From Pseudomonas entomophila (GTDB lineage: Bacteria; Pseudomonadota; Gammaproteobacteria; Pseudomonadales; Pseudomonadaceae), in assembly GCF_018417595.1 (NCBI RefSeq), contig NZ_CP070982.1, positions 3,306,001 to 3,370,000 on the forward strand: 64,000 bases of DNA. The letters run 5' to 3'. Under the pieces are notes generated by a model. It saw only the letters and a program-made list of their open reading frames with translations, made no database searches and was not told the origin of the DNA. How positions within the stretch are numbered: position 1 is the first letter of the stretch; every line of letters starts with the position of its first letter. The position numbers and the translations under genes were made by a program. This document shows positions 59,501 through 63,612 of the stretch, piece after piece.

Positions 59501-61003
59501 TTCGAAGACCTGCCCCAACTGCTCGCACAGACGCTCGGCGCCCCAGGCGGCGAGCGCCTGGACGGTCAAGCGCAGGTCATCTCCCAGGTCATCGACCGCC
59601 AGGCTCAACGGGTAGTTGGTCCGCTCCTCGGCACCGACTACATCAATGCCCGGCGCCACCGCGATCACCTCGGCGCCATCGCCCGCGGCGCTGTGCCGGT
59701 AGTTGAGCATGCTGTTGAACAGCGGCGTTGGCGCGACCACGCCGCTGCAGCGCTGCGCCAGGGCCAGCGGCGCCTGTTCGTGGCCCAGCAGGGCGGTGAG
59801 CACGCGATGGGTGGCCAGCAACCCCTCGCGCACACCCTGCCCAGCCAGGTCGACGCGCAACGGCAAGGTGTTGATGAACATCCCCAACGCCTGCTCGCTG
59901 CCCTCGCCGGCCGCCATGCGCCCGAGCAATACACTGCCGAACACCACTGTCTCACGCCCGGACAGTGCCCCAAGCAGACGTGCCAGGCCCACGTGCATGA
60001 CACTGGCCGGACTCACCCCCAGAAGGCGCGCCTGGGCACGCAGACGGTGGCTGAGCGCAGGCGCCAGGGTCAGCCGCGCCTCTTCGATCGGCTGGTTGCT
60101 CACTTCGTGTACAGCGAAGGCCAGGGTCGGCTCATCGATGTCCGCCAGCATCGCCCGGAAGAACGCTTCATGGGCCTGTTCATCGCGGGCCAGACGGGTC
60201 CTGGCCAACAAGTCGCGGAACGGCACGGGGGCCGGCAGCTGTTCGCCTTCACCGGCCAGGCAGGCCTGGATCTCCCGGCGCACGATGTCCAGCCCGGTGT
60301 GATCCATCACTGTGTGGTGGAACAGCAACAGCGCCACCACCTGCCCGCCCTGCTCGACCGCGTGCACCAGCCGCAGCAGCGGCGCCTGGCCAAGGTCCAT
60401 GCGGTAGTGGCTGGCGTCATGGCGTGCGCGCAGCTGGGCCAGTGCATCCCCCTGCCCCGCGAAACCGATCCGCTCGCTACTGAGCGGCGCCCGGCGCCAG
60501 ACCACCTGCAACGGCTCGTCCAGGCGTTCCCAGACCAATGCCGTGCGCAGGATATCGTGCCGCTGGATCACCCAATCCAGCGCCTCGGCGAACGCCTCGA
60601 GATGCGCTTCGCTGGCCAGGCGCAACTGTGCCTGCAGGATGTACGGGTCGCCGTCGTGGCTGGCGAGATGATGGTAGAGCATGCCCTCCTGCAGGGGGGC
60701 CAGGGGGTAGATGTCCTGCACGTTGACCACGCCGCCCGGCACCGTGGCGACGATGCGGTCGATGGCCGCCTGGTCGAGGTCGACCAGCGGCAACATGGCG
60801 GGGGTGATGCGCAACGCCGGGCTCACCCAGTCGTTGTCCTGCTCCGCGAGCATCTCCAGCAAAGCCTGCTTGTGCGCCGCCAGGGCGTCCCACAGGGCGT
60901 CGTCGAGGGCGTCGTCGTCGCCGTCGACGATCAGGTCGGCCTCCTCGCACTGGAGCCTGATCGCACGGGTGGAGAGCGCTGCCATGAGTTCGCTGAAGAG
61001 CAT
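35519..61003 (-). CDS. etlB: Entolysin-type NRPS EtlB: eight modules (Gln-Val-Leu-Gln-Val-Leu-Gln-Ser)
   Basis: One intact frame of 8494 residues from the ATG at 61003. It has a TubC-like docking region (about 1-47; MLFSELMAALSTRAIRLQC... AHKQALLEML) followed by eight C-A-T modules. No starter C, TE or separate epimerase domain is present, so it is a middle enzyme. Pocket codes in order are DAWQVGVVDK (Gln), DALWMGGTFK (Val), DAFFLGNVVK (Leu), DAWQVGVVDK (Gln), DALWMGGTFK (Val), DAWFLGNVVK (Leu), DAWQVGVVDK (Gln), DVWHLSLVDK (Ser). All eight C domains show HHxxxDH and the VPGG..NVQ(D/E)IYPL-type lead of dual epimerisation/condensation domains. This equals residues 3-10 of entolysin, the P. 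entomophila lipopeptide; xantholysin has Ser at position 7 and does not fit. The upstream partner EtlA is not in the window. The stop overlaps the etlC start. Confidence 0.94.
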   Translation of the reverse strand: MLFSELMAALSTRAIRLQCEEADLIVDGDDDALDDALWDALAAHKQALLEMLAEQDNDWVSPALRITPAMLPLVDLDQAAIDRIVATVPGGVVNVQDIYPLAPLQEGMLYHHLASHDGDPYILQAQLRLASEAHLEAFAEALDWVIQRHDILRTALVWERLDEPLQVVWRRAPLSSERIGFAGQGDALAQLRARHDASHYRMDLGQAPLLRLVHAVEQGGQVVALLLFHHTVMDHTGLDIVRREIQACLAGEGEQLPAPVPFRDLLARTRLARDEQAHEAFFRAMLADIDEPTLAFAVHEVSNQPIEEARLTLAPALSHRLRAQARLLGVSPASVMHVGLARLLGALSGRETVVFGSVLLGRMAAGEGSEQALGMFINTLPLRVDLAGQGVREGLLATHRVLTALLGHEQAPLALAQRCSGVVAPTPLFNSMLNYRHSAAGDGAEVIAVAPGIDVVGAEERTNYPLSLAVDDLGDDLRLTVQALAAWGAERLCEQLGQVFESLVEALEHQPDLPLLRLPVLTSGERQHLLADCNATAVAHDLDLPLHALFERRAQAHPQAIAVQAEDGQLTYGQLNEQANRLAHHLIGLGVKVDDRVAICVERGPSLLVGLLAILKAGGAYVPVDPAYPGERIRHMLDDSAPVAVLVHAATRAVPGTAEVARVDLDQPTWGALPGSNPLVPELTPRHLAYVIYTSGSTGVPKGVMVEHRNVANLVHWSAGVFPAEGTVLHKTPVSFDASVWELFWPLCSGLRLVLARPDGQRDPQYLAELIEQQQVGVVQFVPALLQQFLEQAGSARCASLTDIVCGGGELTEALARLVRERLPQVRLHNVYGPTETTVDCSVWTLEPQAPLPAGPLPIGRPIDNTRLYVLDSADQPLPWGVAGHLHIGGAGVTRGYLGLPEQQAERFIASPFIKGERLYRSGDLVRQREDGVLEFLGRTDQQIKLHGLRIEPGEIEIALNAVAGVREALVLVHEHPHSGPRLVAYYCGVEHCAEHLRDALLEHVPEYMVPALFMHLDAMPLSPNGKLERKALPVPEAQTRQYEAPVGEVEQRLAAIWSDLLGVERVGRHDNFFELGGHSLLAVRLVERMRQQALNADVRVLFGRPTVATLAAAVGRQAPVTVPDNLIPANCARITPAMLPLASLDQNAIDTLLMRIPGGVANVQDIYGLAPLQQGILYHHLASEGADPYVVQARFAFAGQAALDAFVVALNRVIARHDILRTSVHWRGLEEAVQVVWREAPLLLTPALEVPRLDLGRAPLIRLSSRVEGGRLEATLLLHHILLDHTAVEQLVTEVGALLQGRDDLPPSIAYRNYVAQARLGVDREGDEALFGELLGDIDEPTEVYGLREATVGNRPVSDSRLPVAATLAARLRQQARALGISVASLVHQAWGQVLAQLSGREEVVFGTVLLGRLQSGEGADRALGMFINTLPLRVSVGAGGVADGVRLTHERLAHLLAHEQASLALAQRCSGVPASQALFTSLLNYRHSMGQPAQGAVWQGIELLEAQERSNYPLVVSVDDFGSDLRLTVQAVAPVAGDQVCQLLHLALEQVVTALEQAPSSALHSLHGVPAAERDRLLHQFNATVRDYPRAQPVHRLFEDHALRTPQALAVMHGQQRWSYAQLGVQANRLARCLVEHGVQPGDRVALLLPRSFDLLAAQLAVSKCAAVFVPLDGNAPVERQAFMVADSQAVVLLTHSDQPQIEGGRRVELDRLDLSRYASEPLNLAVDAGSAAYIMYTSGSTGTPKGVQVPHRAIVRLAINNGFADFNHQDRVAFASNPAFDASTLEVWAPLLNGGAVVVIDQDQVLSRQALHDELLAQGVTVLWLTAGLFHQFADDLLPAFRRLRYLMVGGDVLDPAVIARVLRDGAPQHLLNGYGPTEATTFSTTHEIVSVGEGSIPIGKPIGNARCYVLDARRQLLPVGAVGELYIAGDGVALGYLGQPELTAERFLADPFNGGTMYRSGDLACWQADGTLRYLGRADQQVKLRGFRIELGEIEARLAACAGVRDVAVVLREESPGDKRLVAYFTGQQAIAELHQHLQGQLPDYMLPSAYVQLDALPLTANGKLDRRALPQPDSASLVSRAFEAPQGEVETALAAIWAELLKVERVGRHDHFFELGGHSLLAVSLIERMRKAGLTADVRVLFAQPTLAALAAAVGSGREVEVPANRVPLGATYITPDMLSLIDLDQASIDRIVATVPGGAANVQEIYPLAPLQEGILYHHLSAEQGDPYLLQSRLAFDSLARLQTWAQALQEVIARHDILRTAVLWEGLAQPVQVVWREAGLETVAVSGLGEEAVIEQLQARFDARQQRLDLSQAPLLRLVYAEDPRHGEWVAILQFHHLTLDHAAMAVVGEEMQALLDGRGATLPAAVPYRNYVAQVCLADDAASHEAFFREQLGDIDEPTLPFGLADVQGDGGRIEHAGLTLEPALATTLRAQSRARGVSAASLVHLAWARVVGVLAGRHDVVFGTVLMGRLQGGEGADRALGMFINTLPLRVETSQPLEQALQATHQRLSALLGHEHAPLALAQRCSGVAASAPLFSALLNYRHSAGEAARDGEGIWQGVRLLGGEERSNYPLTLSVDDLGEGFSLSVLAVEGIDAAQVATGMVNVLGRLVQALEHAPGQALDQVPMLDDRALRQVLVDFNATGKAYLQGQTVHALVEACATSAPEALAVVQGERRMRYGELNQRANRLAHYLIKHGVACGDRVALCLERGTQRLVAMLAALKAGAAYVPVDPGYPADRIAYLLSDSRPALVLVESHTAALVGEVSAVNLDDGAWCNERDSNPVVAGLDDRQLAYVIYTSGSTGQPKGVMVEHHTLANLLHWHREAFALQAGSHTSSVAGFGFDAMAFEAWPALCAGAVLHLPPAHIAGEHVDELLDWWLEQPLQVSFLPTPVAEQALRRERQHPTLQTLLVGGDRLRQFDRDPGFALVNNYGPTETTVVATAGTLVPGGALHIGKPIANLRVYVLDAHRQPVPVGVIGELYIGGAQVARGYFNRPDLTEERFLTDPFSDEPGARMYRSGDLVRWNADGTLDYQGRNDDQVKVRGVRVELGEIEAALKAQPGIADAVVLVRDERLLAWFTEAAAVDVDTLRQGLQSCLPAHLVPQAFTRLEALPLTPHGKLDRKALPEPSIQPQQAYVAPVGESEAAMAAIWAEVLGVEQVGRHDNFFELGGHSLLAVSLTARLRQAGVDADVRTLFGQPTVAALAATLGQSRQVQAPANLIPAGCTHITPGMLPLVALEQPDIDRIVATVPGGAANVQDIYPLAPLQEGILYHHLSSPEHDPYVLQSRIAFDSPARLHAFADALRQAIARHDVLRTSVLWDGLPQPVQVVWREAALQVAPLDEQSAQSLDIGQAPLIRLLHGPATGNQRIEALLQFHHIVLDHTALEVIGQELLGYLQGAGAPLQAPVPYRNYVAQARLGVSQAEHEAFFRAQLGDIDEPTLPFGLSDVQGDGLGIEEAQLWLDAPLAAQLRHQARRLGISVASLFHLAYARLLAAVSGTDRVVFGTVLLGRLEAGEGAERALGMFINTLPLRLDLAGLTLEEAVRQTQQRLSALLVHEHASLALAQRCSGVAAPAPLFSAMLNYRHGSEVDEARRLEWEGVEFLDGQERSNYPLSLSVDDMGERLRLVAMAPASVGAARVCAQLRQVLLALAEGLDVQPRQALLQVPVLLPEECEHLHRACNATVRDHDLTQPLHALFERQAERQPEAIAVQADGAQLSYRQLSEQANRLAHHLIALGVKPDDRVAICVERGLPLVVGLLAILKAGGAYVPVDPDYPAERIRHMLGDSQPRVVLVQGNTRDRVSLPVTLVDLDQPTWAALPASHPRVPGLTSDHLAYVIYTSGSTGVPKGVMVEHRNVVNLVHWSAGLFPTIGAVLHKTPVSFDASVWELFWPLCSGLRLVLARPDGQRDPQYLVELIEQQRVGVVQFVPALLQQFLEQAGSARCASLTDIVCGGGELTEALARQVRERLPQVRLHNVYGPTEATVDCSAWTLEPQDPLPHGALPIGRPIDNTRLYVLDAHDQPVPFGVAGQLHIGGAGVTRGYLGLPEQQAERFIASPFVEGDRLYRSGDLVRQRQDGVLEFLGRTDHQIKLRGLRIEPGEIETCLNRIAGVREALVLVHEHPHSGPRLVAYHTGEPQAADHLRGVLLAQLPEYMVPALFIHLDAMPLTPNGKPDRKALPVPDVQGREYEAPQGETERLLADIWAQLLGVEQVGRHDNFFELGGHSLLAVSLTARLRQAGLQADVRTLFGQPTVAALAATLGHSRQVEVPANRIPVDCTQITPDMLPLVALEQAAIDRIVATVPGGAANVQDIYPLAPLQEGILYHHLSAPEHDPYVLGSRMAFASRERLEAFVDALNKVIGRHDVLRTSVLWEGLPQAVQVVWRRTALAVFEVADEAQVAHGLPLAQAPLVRLYHWQDPHGPGLLAAIRLHHIVLDHVAMEVIGRELTGYLQGAPVPAEPGVPYRNYVAQACLGADIPAQETLFRTMLGDIDEPTQVFGLRDVRGDGGQVHDHHHVLDITLAQRLRTQARVLGISVASLVHQAWGQVLAQLSGREEVVFGTVLLGRLEGGEGAEQALGMFINTLPLRVSVGAAGVADGVRLTHQRLAQLLTHEQASLALAQRCSGVPASQALFTSLLNYRHSAAASTEQHEAWVGIELLTAHERTNYPLVVSVDDLGSGFSLTVQAVAQVDGTLVCQLLLAALAQMAQALEDAPVTPLHDLVALPVAERERVLRQFNHTRRDYPRDRAVHGVFEAHAESSPEALAVIHGERHWSYRALDQHANRLAGYLLELGVQAGDRVALQLPRSFDLLAAQLAVSKCAAVFVPLDGNAPVERQAFMVADSQAVLLLTYSDQPQIEGARRIELDRLDLSRYASEPLNLAVDAGSAAYIMYTSGSTGTPKGVQVPHRAIVRLAINNGFAEFNHQDRVAFASNPAFDASTLEVWAPLLNGGAVVVIDQDQVLSRQALHDELLAQGVTVLWLTAGLFHQFADDLLPAFRRLRYLMVGGDVLDPAVIARVLRDGAPQHLLNGYGPTEATTFSTTHEIVSVGEGSIPIGKPIGNARCYVLDARRQLLPVGAVGELYIAGDGVALGYLGQPELTAERFLTDPFNGGTMYRSGDLACWQADGTLRYLGRADQQVKLRGFRIELGEIEARLAACAGVRDVAVVLREESPGDKRLVAYFTGQQAIAELHQHLQGQLPDYMLPSAYVQLDALPLTANGKLDRRALPQPGNEDVIRRGFEAPQGEVETALAAIWAELLKVERVGRHDHFFELGGHSLLAVSLIERMRKAGLTADVRVLFAQPTLAALAAAVGSGREVEVPANRVPLDATYITPDMLSLIELDQASIDRIVATVPGGAANVQEIYPLAPLQEGILYHHLSAEQGDPYLLQSRLAFDDLARLQACAGVLQQVIDRHDILRTSVLWEGLAQPVQVVWRQARLEVNEVTGLGETAVVERLQAHFDARRQRLDLTRAPLLRLTYAADPAQRRVVAILHFHHLALDHTAMEVIVHEMQALLAGRGHLLTAPVPYRNYVAQVRLGAAEAGHEAFFRDLLGDIDAPTLPMGLADVQGDGGDIEEARHLLDPVLARRVREQARQRGVSAASLMHLAWARVVGVLAGRHDVVFGTVLMGRLQGGEGADRALGVFINTLPLRIETAAGAGEAVAVTHQRLSALLGHEHASLALAQRCSGVAASAPLFSALLNYRHSAAGAATDVDSFHGIYQLGGEERSNYPLTLSVDDLGEGFSLSVLAQHGIGAERVAGWMSGAVAQLVQALEQGGGARVDALPILDAAEQRRVLEGFNVTAKAYPQGQTVHARVEAFASAAPQALAVVQGEQRLSYAELNQRANRLAHHLIKRGVLCGDRVALCLERGPQRLVAMLAALKAGAAYVPVDPGYPAERIAYLLSDSTPALVLVESSTAALVGEVATVALDGKAWRGEADSNPVVAGLDDRQLAYVIYTSGSTGQPKGVMVEHHTLANLVHWHCETFDLEAGSHTSSVAGFGFDAMAWEAWPALCAGAVLHLPPAHIAGEHVDELLDWWLAQPLQVSFLPTPVAEQALRRERRHPTLQTLLVGGDRLRQFDRDPGFALVNNYGPTETTVVATSGQLQPGAALHIGKPTANTRAYVLDEHCQPVPVGVIGELYIGGAQVARGYLNRPDLTEERFLADPFSSEPDARMYRSGDLVRWNADGTLDYQGRNDDQVKVRGVRVELGEIEAALKAQPGIADAVVLVRNERLLAWFTEVTPVEVDILHQGLQSCLPAYLVPQAFTRLEALPLTPHGKLDRKALPEPSIQPQQAYVAPVGETEAAMATIWAEVLGVEQVGRHDNFFELGGHSLLAVSLTARLRQAGLVADVRTLFGQPTVAALAATLGQNRRVQVPANAIAPDCTRITPPMLPLVALEQPDIDRIVATVPGGAANVQDIYPLAPLQEGILYHHLSSPEHDPYVLVSQMAFASRERLNAFAEALDKVIARHDALRTSVLWDGLPQPVQVVWREARLALFAVADAQAVPHALGLAQAPLVRLYHWPDPQGAGLLATLQFHHIVLDHTALEVIGQELVNNLQGLPAPTGPGAPYRNYVAQARLGISQAEHEAFFRAQLGDIDEPTLPFGLGDVQIDGQAIEEAQLWLDDALAARLRRQARQLGISVASLFHLAYARLLAAASGRDSVVFGTVLLGRLEGGEGAEQALGMFINTLPLRLDLAGLSLHEAAQAAQQRLSGLLVHEHASLALAQRCSGVAAPAPLFSAMLNYRHGSQASETKRLALQGIETLESSERSNYPLSLSVDDIGGRFRLVAMTPADVGAARVCGQMGQVLLGMAEALDQPQRLPVLQLPVLQEEERRRLLSECNRTEVSRDVAQTLHGLIEAQAPEAIAVTAEQGELSYGQLNEQANRLAHHLIALGVKPDDRVAICVERGLPLVVGLLAILKAGGAYVPVDPDYPAERISHMLGDSQPRAVLVQGKTRDLVGSPTTLVDLDQPTWAALPASKPQVPGLTSDHLAYVIYTSGSTGVPKGVMVEHRNVVNLVHWSAGLFPAECAVLHKTPVSFDASVWELFWPLCSGLRLVLARPDGQRDPQYLVELIEEQRVGVVQFVPALLQPFLEQVGNRSSSLTDIVCGGGELTEALARQVRERLPQVRLHNVYGPTEATVDCSAWTLEPQDPLPHGALPIGRPIDNTRLYVLDAHDQPVPFGVAGQLHIGGAGVTRGYLGLPEQQAERFIASPFVEGDRLYRSGDLVRQRQDGVLEFLGRTDHQIKLRGLRIEPGEIETCLNRIAGVREALVLVHEHPHRGPRLVAYHTGEPQAADHLRAVLLAQLPEYMVPALFIHLDAMPLTPNGKPDRKALPVPDVQGREYEAPQGETERLLADIWAQLLGVEQVGRHDNFFELGGHSLLAVSLTARLRQAGLQADVRTLFGQPTVAALAATLGHSRQVEVPANRIPADCTHITPDMLSLVALEQAAIDRIVATVPGGAANVQDIYPLAPLQEGILYHHLSAPEHDPYVLGSRMAFASRERLEAFVDALNKVIGRHDVLRTSVQWEGLPQAVQVVWRRTALAVFEVADEAQVAHGLPLAQAPLVRLYHWQDPHGPGLLAALRLHHIVLDHVAMEVIGRELAGYLQGAPVPAEPGVPYRNYVAQARLGVSQAEHEAFFRAQLGDIDEPTLPYGLVDVQVDVQSIEEAQLWLDDTLAARLHQQARRLGISVASLFHLAYARLLAAASGRDSVVFGTVLLGRLEGGEGAEQALGMFINTLPLRLDLAGLSLREATQATQQRLSGLLAHEHASLALAQRCSGVAAPTPLFSAMLNYRHGSQASEAQRQAAQGIETLESKERSNYPLGVNVDSIGERFRLVAMTPVEVGAARICEQLGQVLQRMAQALDEQPEQPLLQLPVLAAAERLQVLRGFNDTRVDYDLEQTLHGLIEAQVRRTPDAVAVKAEEGELTYHQLDEQANRLAHHLIALGVKPDDRVAICLERGLSMVVGLLATLKAGGAYVPVDPEYPAERIRHMLSDSAPVAVLVHAATRHVPQAATVPVIDLDRPSWLAQPAQAPVVMGLTPRHLAYVIYTSGSTGLPKGVMNEHAGVVNRLLWMQDAYQLGAHDVVLQKTPFSFDVSVWEFLWPLQTGARLVMARPGGHRDPEYLREVMRAEQVSTLHFVPSMLDVFLAHGAVQPEGLKRVLCSGEALPGALVRRFQAQLPTVELHNLYGPTEAAVDVSAWHCVTAPDNTPIGKPIANTTLYVLDGHGQPVPQGVAGELYIGGVQVARGYLNRGELTAERFLDDPFGTRPGGRLYRTGDLARHLADGNLEYLGRNDDQVKLRGLRIELGEIQACLTGIEGVKEAVVLAREQCLVAYCTGTPQPTEVLRAALLARLPAFMVPAQFIHLEALPLSPNGKLDRKALPVPEAVQSRAYEAPEGATEELLAKLWAELLGVEQVGRHDNFFELGGHSLLAVTLISRLREAGLEADVRTLFEQPTLAGYAAITDRMEIVL
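35522..38685 (-). other. EtlB module 8 (position 10): dual E/C - A(Ser) - T
   Basis: C domain with LHHIVLDH; pocket DVWHLSLVDK (Ser). In entolysin Ser10 supplies the hydroxyl for lactone closure with residue 14. From T back to the A-domain start the DNA is almost the same as EtlC module 3. Confidence 0.9.
38686..41844 (-). other. EtlB module 7 (position 9): dual E/C - A(Gln) - T
   Basis: C domain with FHHIVLDH; pocket DAWQVGVVDK (Gln). The A-T part closely matches module 4 at an offset of 9486 bp. Confidence 0.88.
41845..45019 (-). other. EtlB module 6 (position 8): dual E/C - A(Leu) - T
   Basis: C domain with FHHLALDH; pocket DAWFLGNVVK (Leu), with the canonical Trp at the third code position. 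Confidence 0.9.
45020..48171 (-). other. EtlB module 5 (position 7): dual E/C - A(Val) - T
   Basis: C domain with LHHIVLDH; pocket DALWMGGTFK (Val). The A-domain DNA is near identical with module 2 and with EtlC module 1. Confidence 0.9.
48172..51342 (-). other. EtlB module 4 (position 6): dual E/C - A(Gln) - T
   Basis: C domain with FHHIVLDH; pocket DAWQVGVVDK (Gln). Confidence 0.88.
51343..54519 (-). other. EtlB module 3 (position 5): dual E/C - A(Leu, variant pocket) - T
   Basis: C domain with FHHLTLDH. The A4 motif reads FDAMAFEAW instead of FDAMAWEAW, so the code is DAFFLGNVVK. It is most likely still Leu, but with a changed pocket residue. Confidence 0.85.
54520..57654 (-). other. EtlB module 2 (position 4): dual E/C - A(Val) - T
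   Basis: C domain with LHHILLDH; pocket DALWMGGTFK (Val). Confidence 0.9.
57655..60860 (-). other. EtlB module 1 (position 3): dual E/C - A(Gln) - T
   Basis: C domain with FHHTVMDH, expected to take the acyl-Leu-Glu chain from the absent EtlA and epimerise Glu2. Pocket DAWQVGVVDK (Gln). Confidence 0.88.
60861..61003 (-). other. EtlB N-terminal TubC-like docking region
   Basis: The first ~47 residues have the TubC layout (FSELMAALSTRAIRL ... DALAAHKQALLEML). They imply that a separate upstream NRPS with a matching C-terminal tail hands over its chain here. Confidence 0.75.
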
Positions 61004-61281
61004 CGGTAAGCATCCTGCTTTGCCAGTCGGAAATGCTCGGAACGCTAATGGATCGGGGGTGGCTGGGATGACATGGGAAGGGGGGACAAAGGCCCGACCT
61101 GCCTGGGCGCCTTGCGGCGCATCGCGGCTGAAGCCGCTCCTACAATCGTAGGCACAGGGCTTACGACCTTGGCCTGCCAGGTATGTGTAGGAGCGGATTC
61201 ATCCGCGATACGTCACGCCGGCAGCGCTCGATCTCATCGGCGCTGCAACGTTCTCGACAAACACCAGCAAAGGCCTGCCGT
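61004..61281. promoter_or_regulatory. etlB upstream region with a REP pair
   Basis: This 278-bp gap separates the LysR gene from etlB (same strand). An AGGA Shine-Dalgarno precedes the etlB ATG. REP-like units in opposite orientation (61111-61146, gcggctgaagccgctcctaca; 61186-61210, tgtaggagcggattcatccgcgata) occupy the LysR-proximal half. The etlB promoter should therefore lie in about 61004-61110. I see no firm -35/-10 pair or LuxR-type palindrome. Confidence 0.55.
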
Positions 61282-62163
61282 TCAGAGCGCGTTGACCGCC
61301 AGCAACTGCGTCAGCACATCGGCCAGCGCCTTGACCATCACATCCGCGGTCGGCCGATGCACGATCACGATCTCGTAGCTGTCGACCTCCGGCAGCCCCT
61401 GCGCGCTGCCCAGCACCCGGTGTTCGGCGGTTGCCGCCCGTGGCGGCAGCAAGCTGATACCCATGCCATCGGCCACCGCGGCCTGGATGCCACTGAGGCT
61501 CGAACTGGTGAAGCTGATGCGCCAACGCCGCCCCATGCCCTCGATCGCGCTGATCATGTCGTCGCGGTACAGGCCTCGTGGCGGAAAGGTCACCAGGGGC
61601 ACCGGATCAAGGTCGAAGGACGGCGTTTGCCCGCTGTCGATCCACTGCAGCCGCTCAGGCCAGCAAGCCACGCCTTCCCGGCTGTTGCGTCGCTGCTTGA
61701 GCAGCACCAGGTCCAGTTCGCCATTGTCATAGGCCTGGCTCAGGTCGCGGCACAGGCCGCTGGTGACTTCCAGCTTGACCTGCGGATGGCGCCGGCTGAA
61801 CGCCGCCAAGGCGTTGGTGGTACGCCCACCGACGAAATCTTCGGGCACGCCGAGGCGCACGGTGACGCCGACCATCGCCCCGGCCAGGGCCTCGAGCATC
61901 TGGTCGTTCAAGGCCAGCATATGGCGGGCATAACCCAGCAAGGTCTGGCCGGCATCGGTGGGCAACACGTCGCGATTGCCACGTACCAGCAAGCGATGCC
62001 CGACCATGTCTTCCAGACGCCGCACCTTCTGGCTGATGGTGGACTGGGTGGAGTGCAGGCGCGCCGCTGCGGTGGTGAAGCTGCCGCAATCGGCGACCAC
62101 GACGATGGCGCGGAGCAGATCGAGGTCGAACAGGGCCCTATTCGGCTTTACGCTGATGGACAT
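61282..62163 (-). CDS. LysR-family transcriptional regulator
   Basis: From the ATG at 62163 the protein is 293 residues. The N-terminal winged helix reads FDLDLLRAIVVVADCGSFTTAAARLHSTQSTISQKVRRLED, the standard LysR DNA-binding domain. Residues ~95-290 form the effector-binding domain (VTVRLGVPEDFVGGRTTNAL, LDLVLLKQR, GMGISLLP). A GTG 14 codons upstream (62205) is a possible alternative start. It lies upstream of etlB in the same direction but is separated by REP units, so a role in lipopeptide control is not shown; lipopeptide clusters are normally governed by LuxR-type regulators. The target is unknown. Confidence 0.88.
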   Translation of the reverse strand: MSISVKPNRALFDLDLLRAIVVVADCGSFTTAAARLHSTQSTISQKVRRLEDMVGHRLLVRGNRDVLPTDAGQTLLGYARHMLALNDQMLEALAGAMVGVTVRLGVPEDFVGGRTTNALAAFSRRHPQVKLEVTSGLCRDLSQAYDNGELDLVLLKQRRNSREGVACWPERLQWIDSGQTPSFDLDPVPLVTFPPRGLYRDDMISAIEGMGRRWRISFTSSSLSGIQAAVADGMGISLLPPRAATAEHRVLGSAQGLPEVDSYEIVIVHRPTADVMVKALADVLTQLLAVNAL

Positions 62164-62256
62164 TTTGGTATTCGGTTTGTGAATGGCACAGCGGGTTTCT
62201 AACACGTCCCCTTTTGCCCGACAACCGTAGGCGCCAGCCTTGCAGTGCCCCTAGTG

Positions 62257-63612
<1,356 letters not shown>

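Noticed and set aside
21012..61003. Xantholysin or putisolvin identity of the NRPS
   Set aside because: Xantholysin has Ser at position 7 and Gln at 13, and putisolvin has 12 residues; the observed order fits entolysin.
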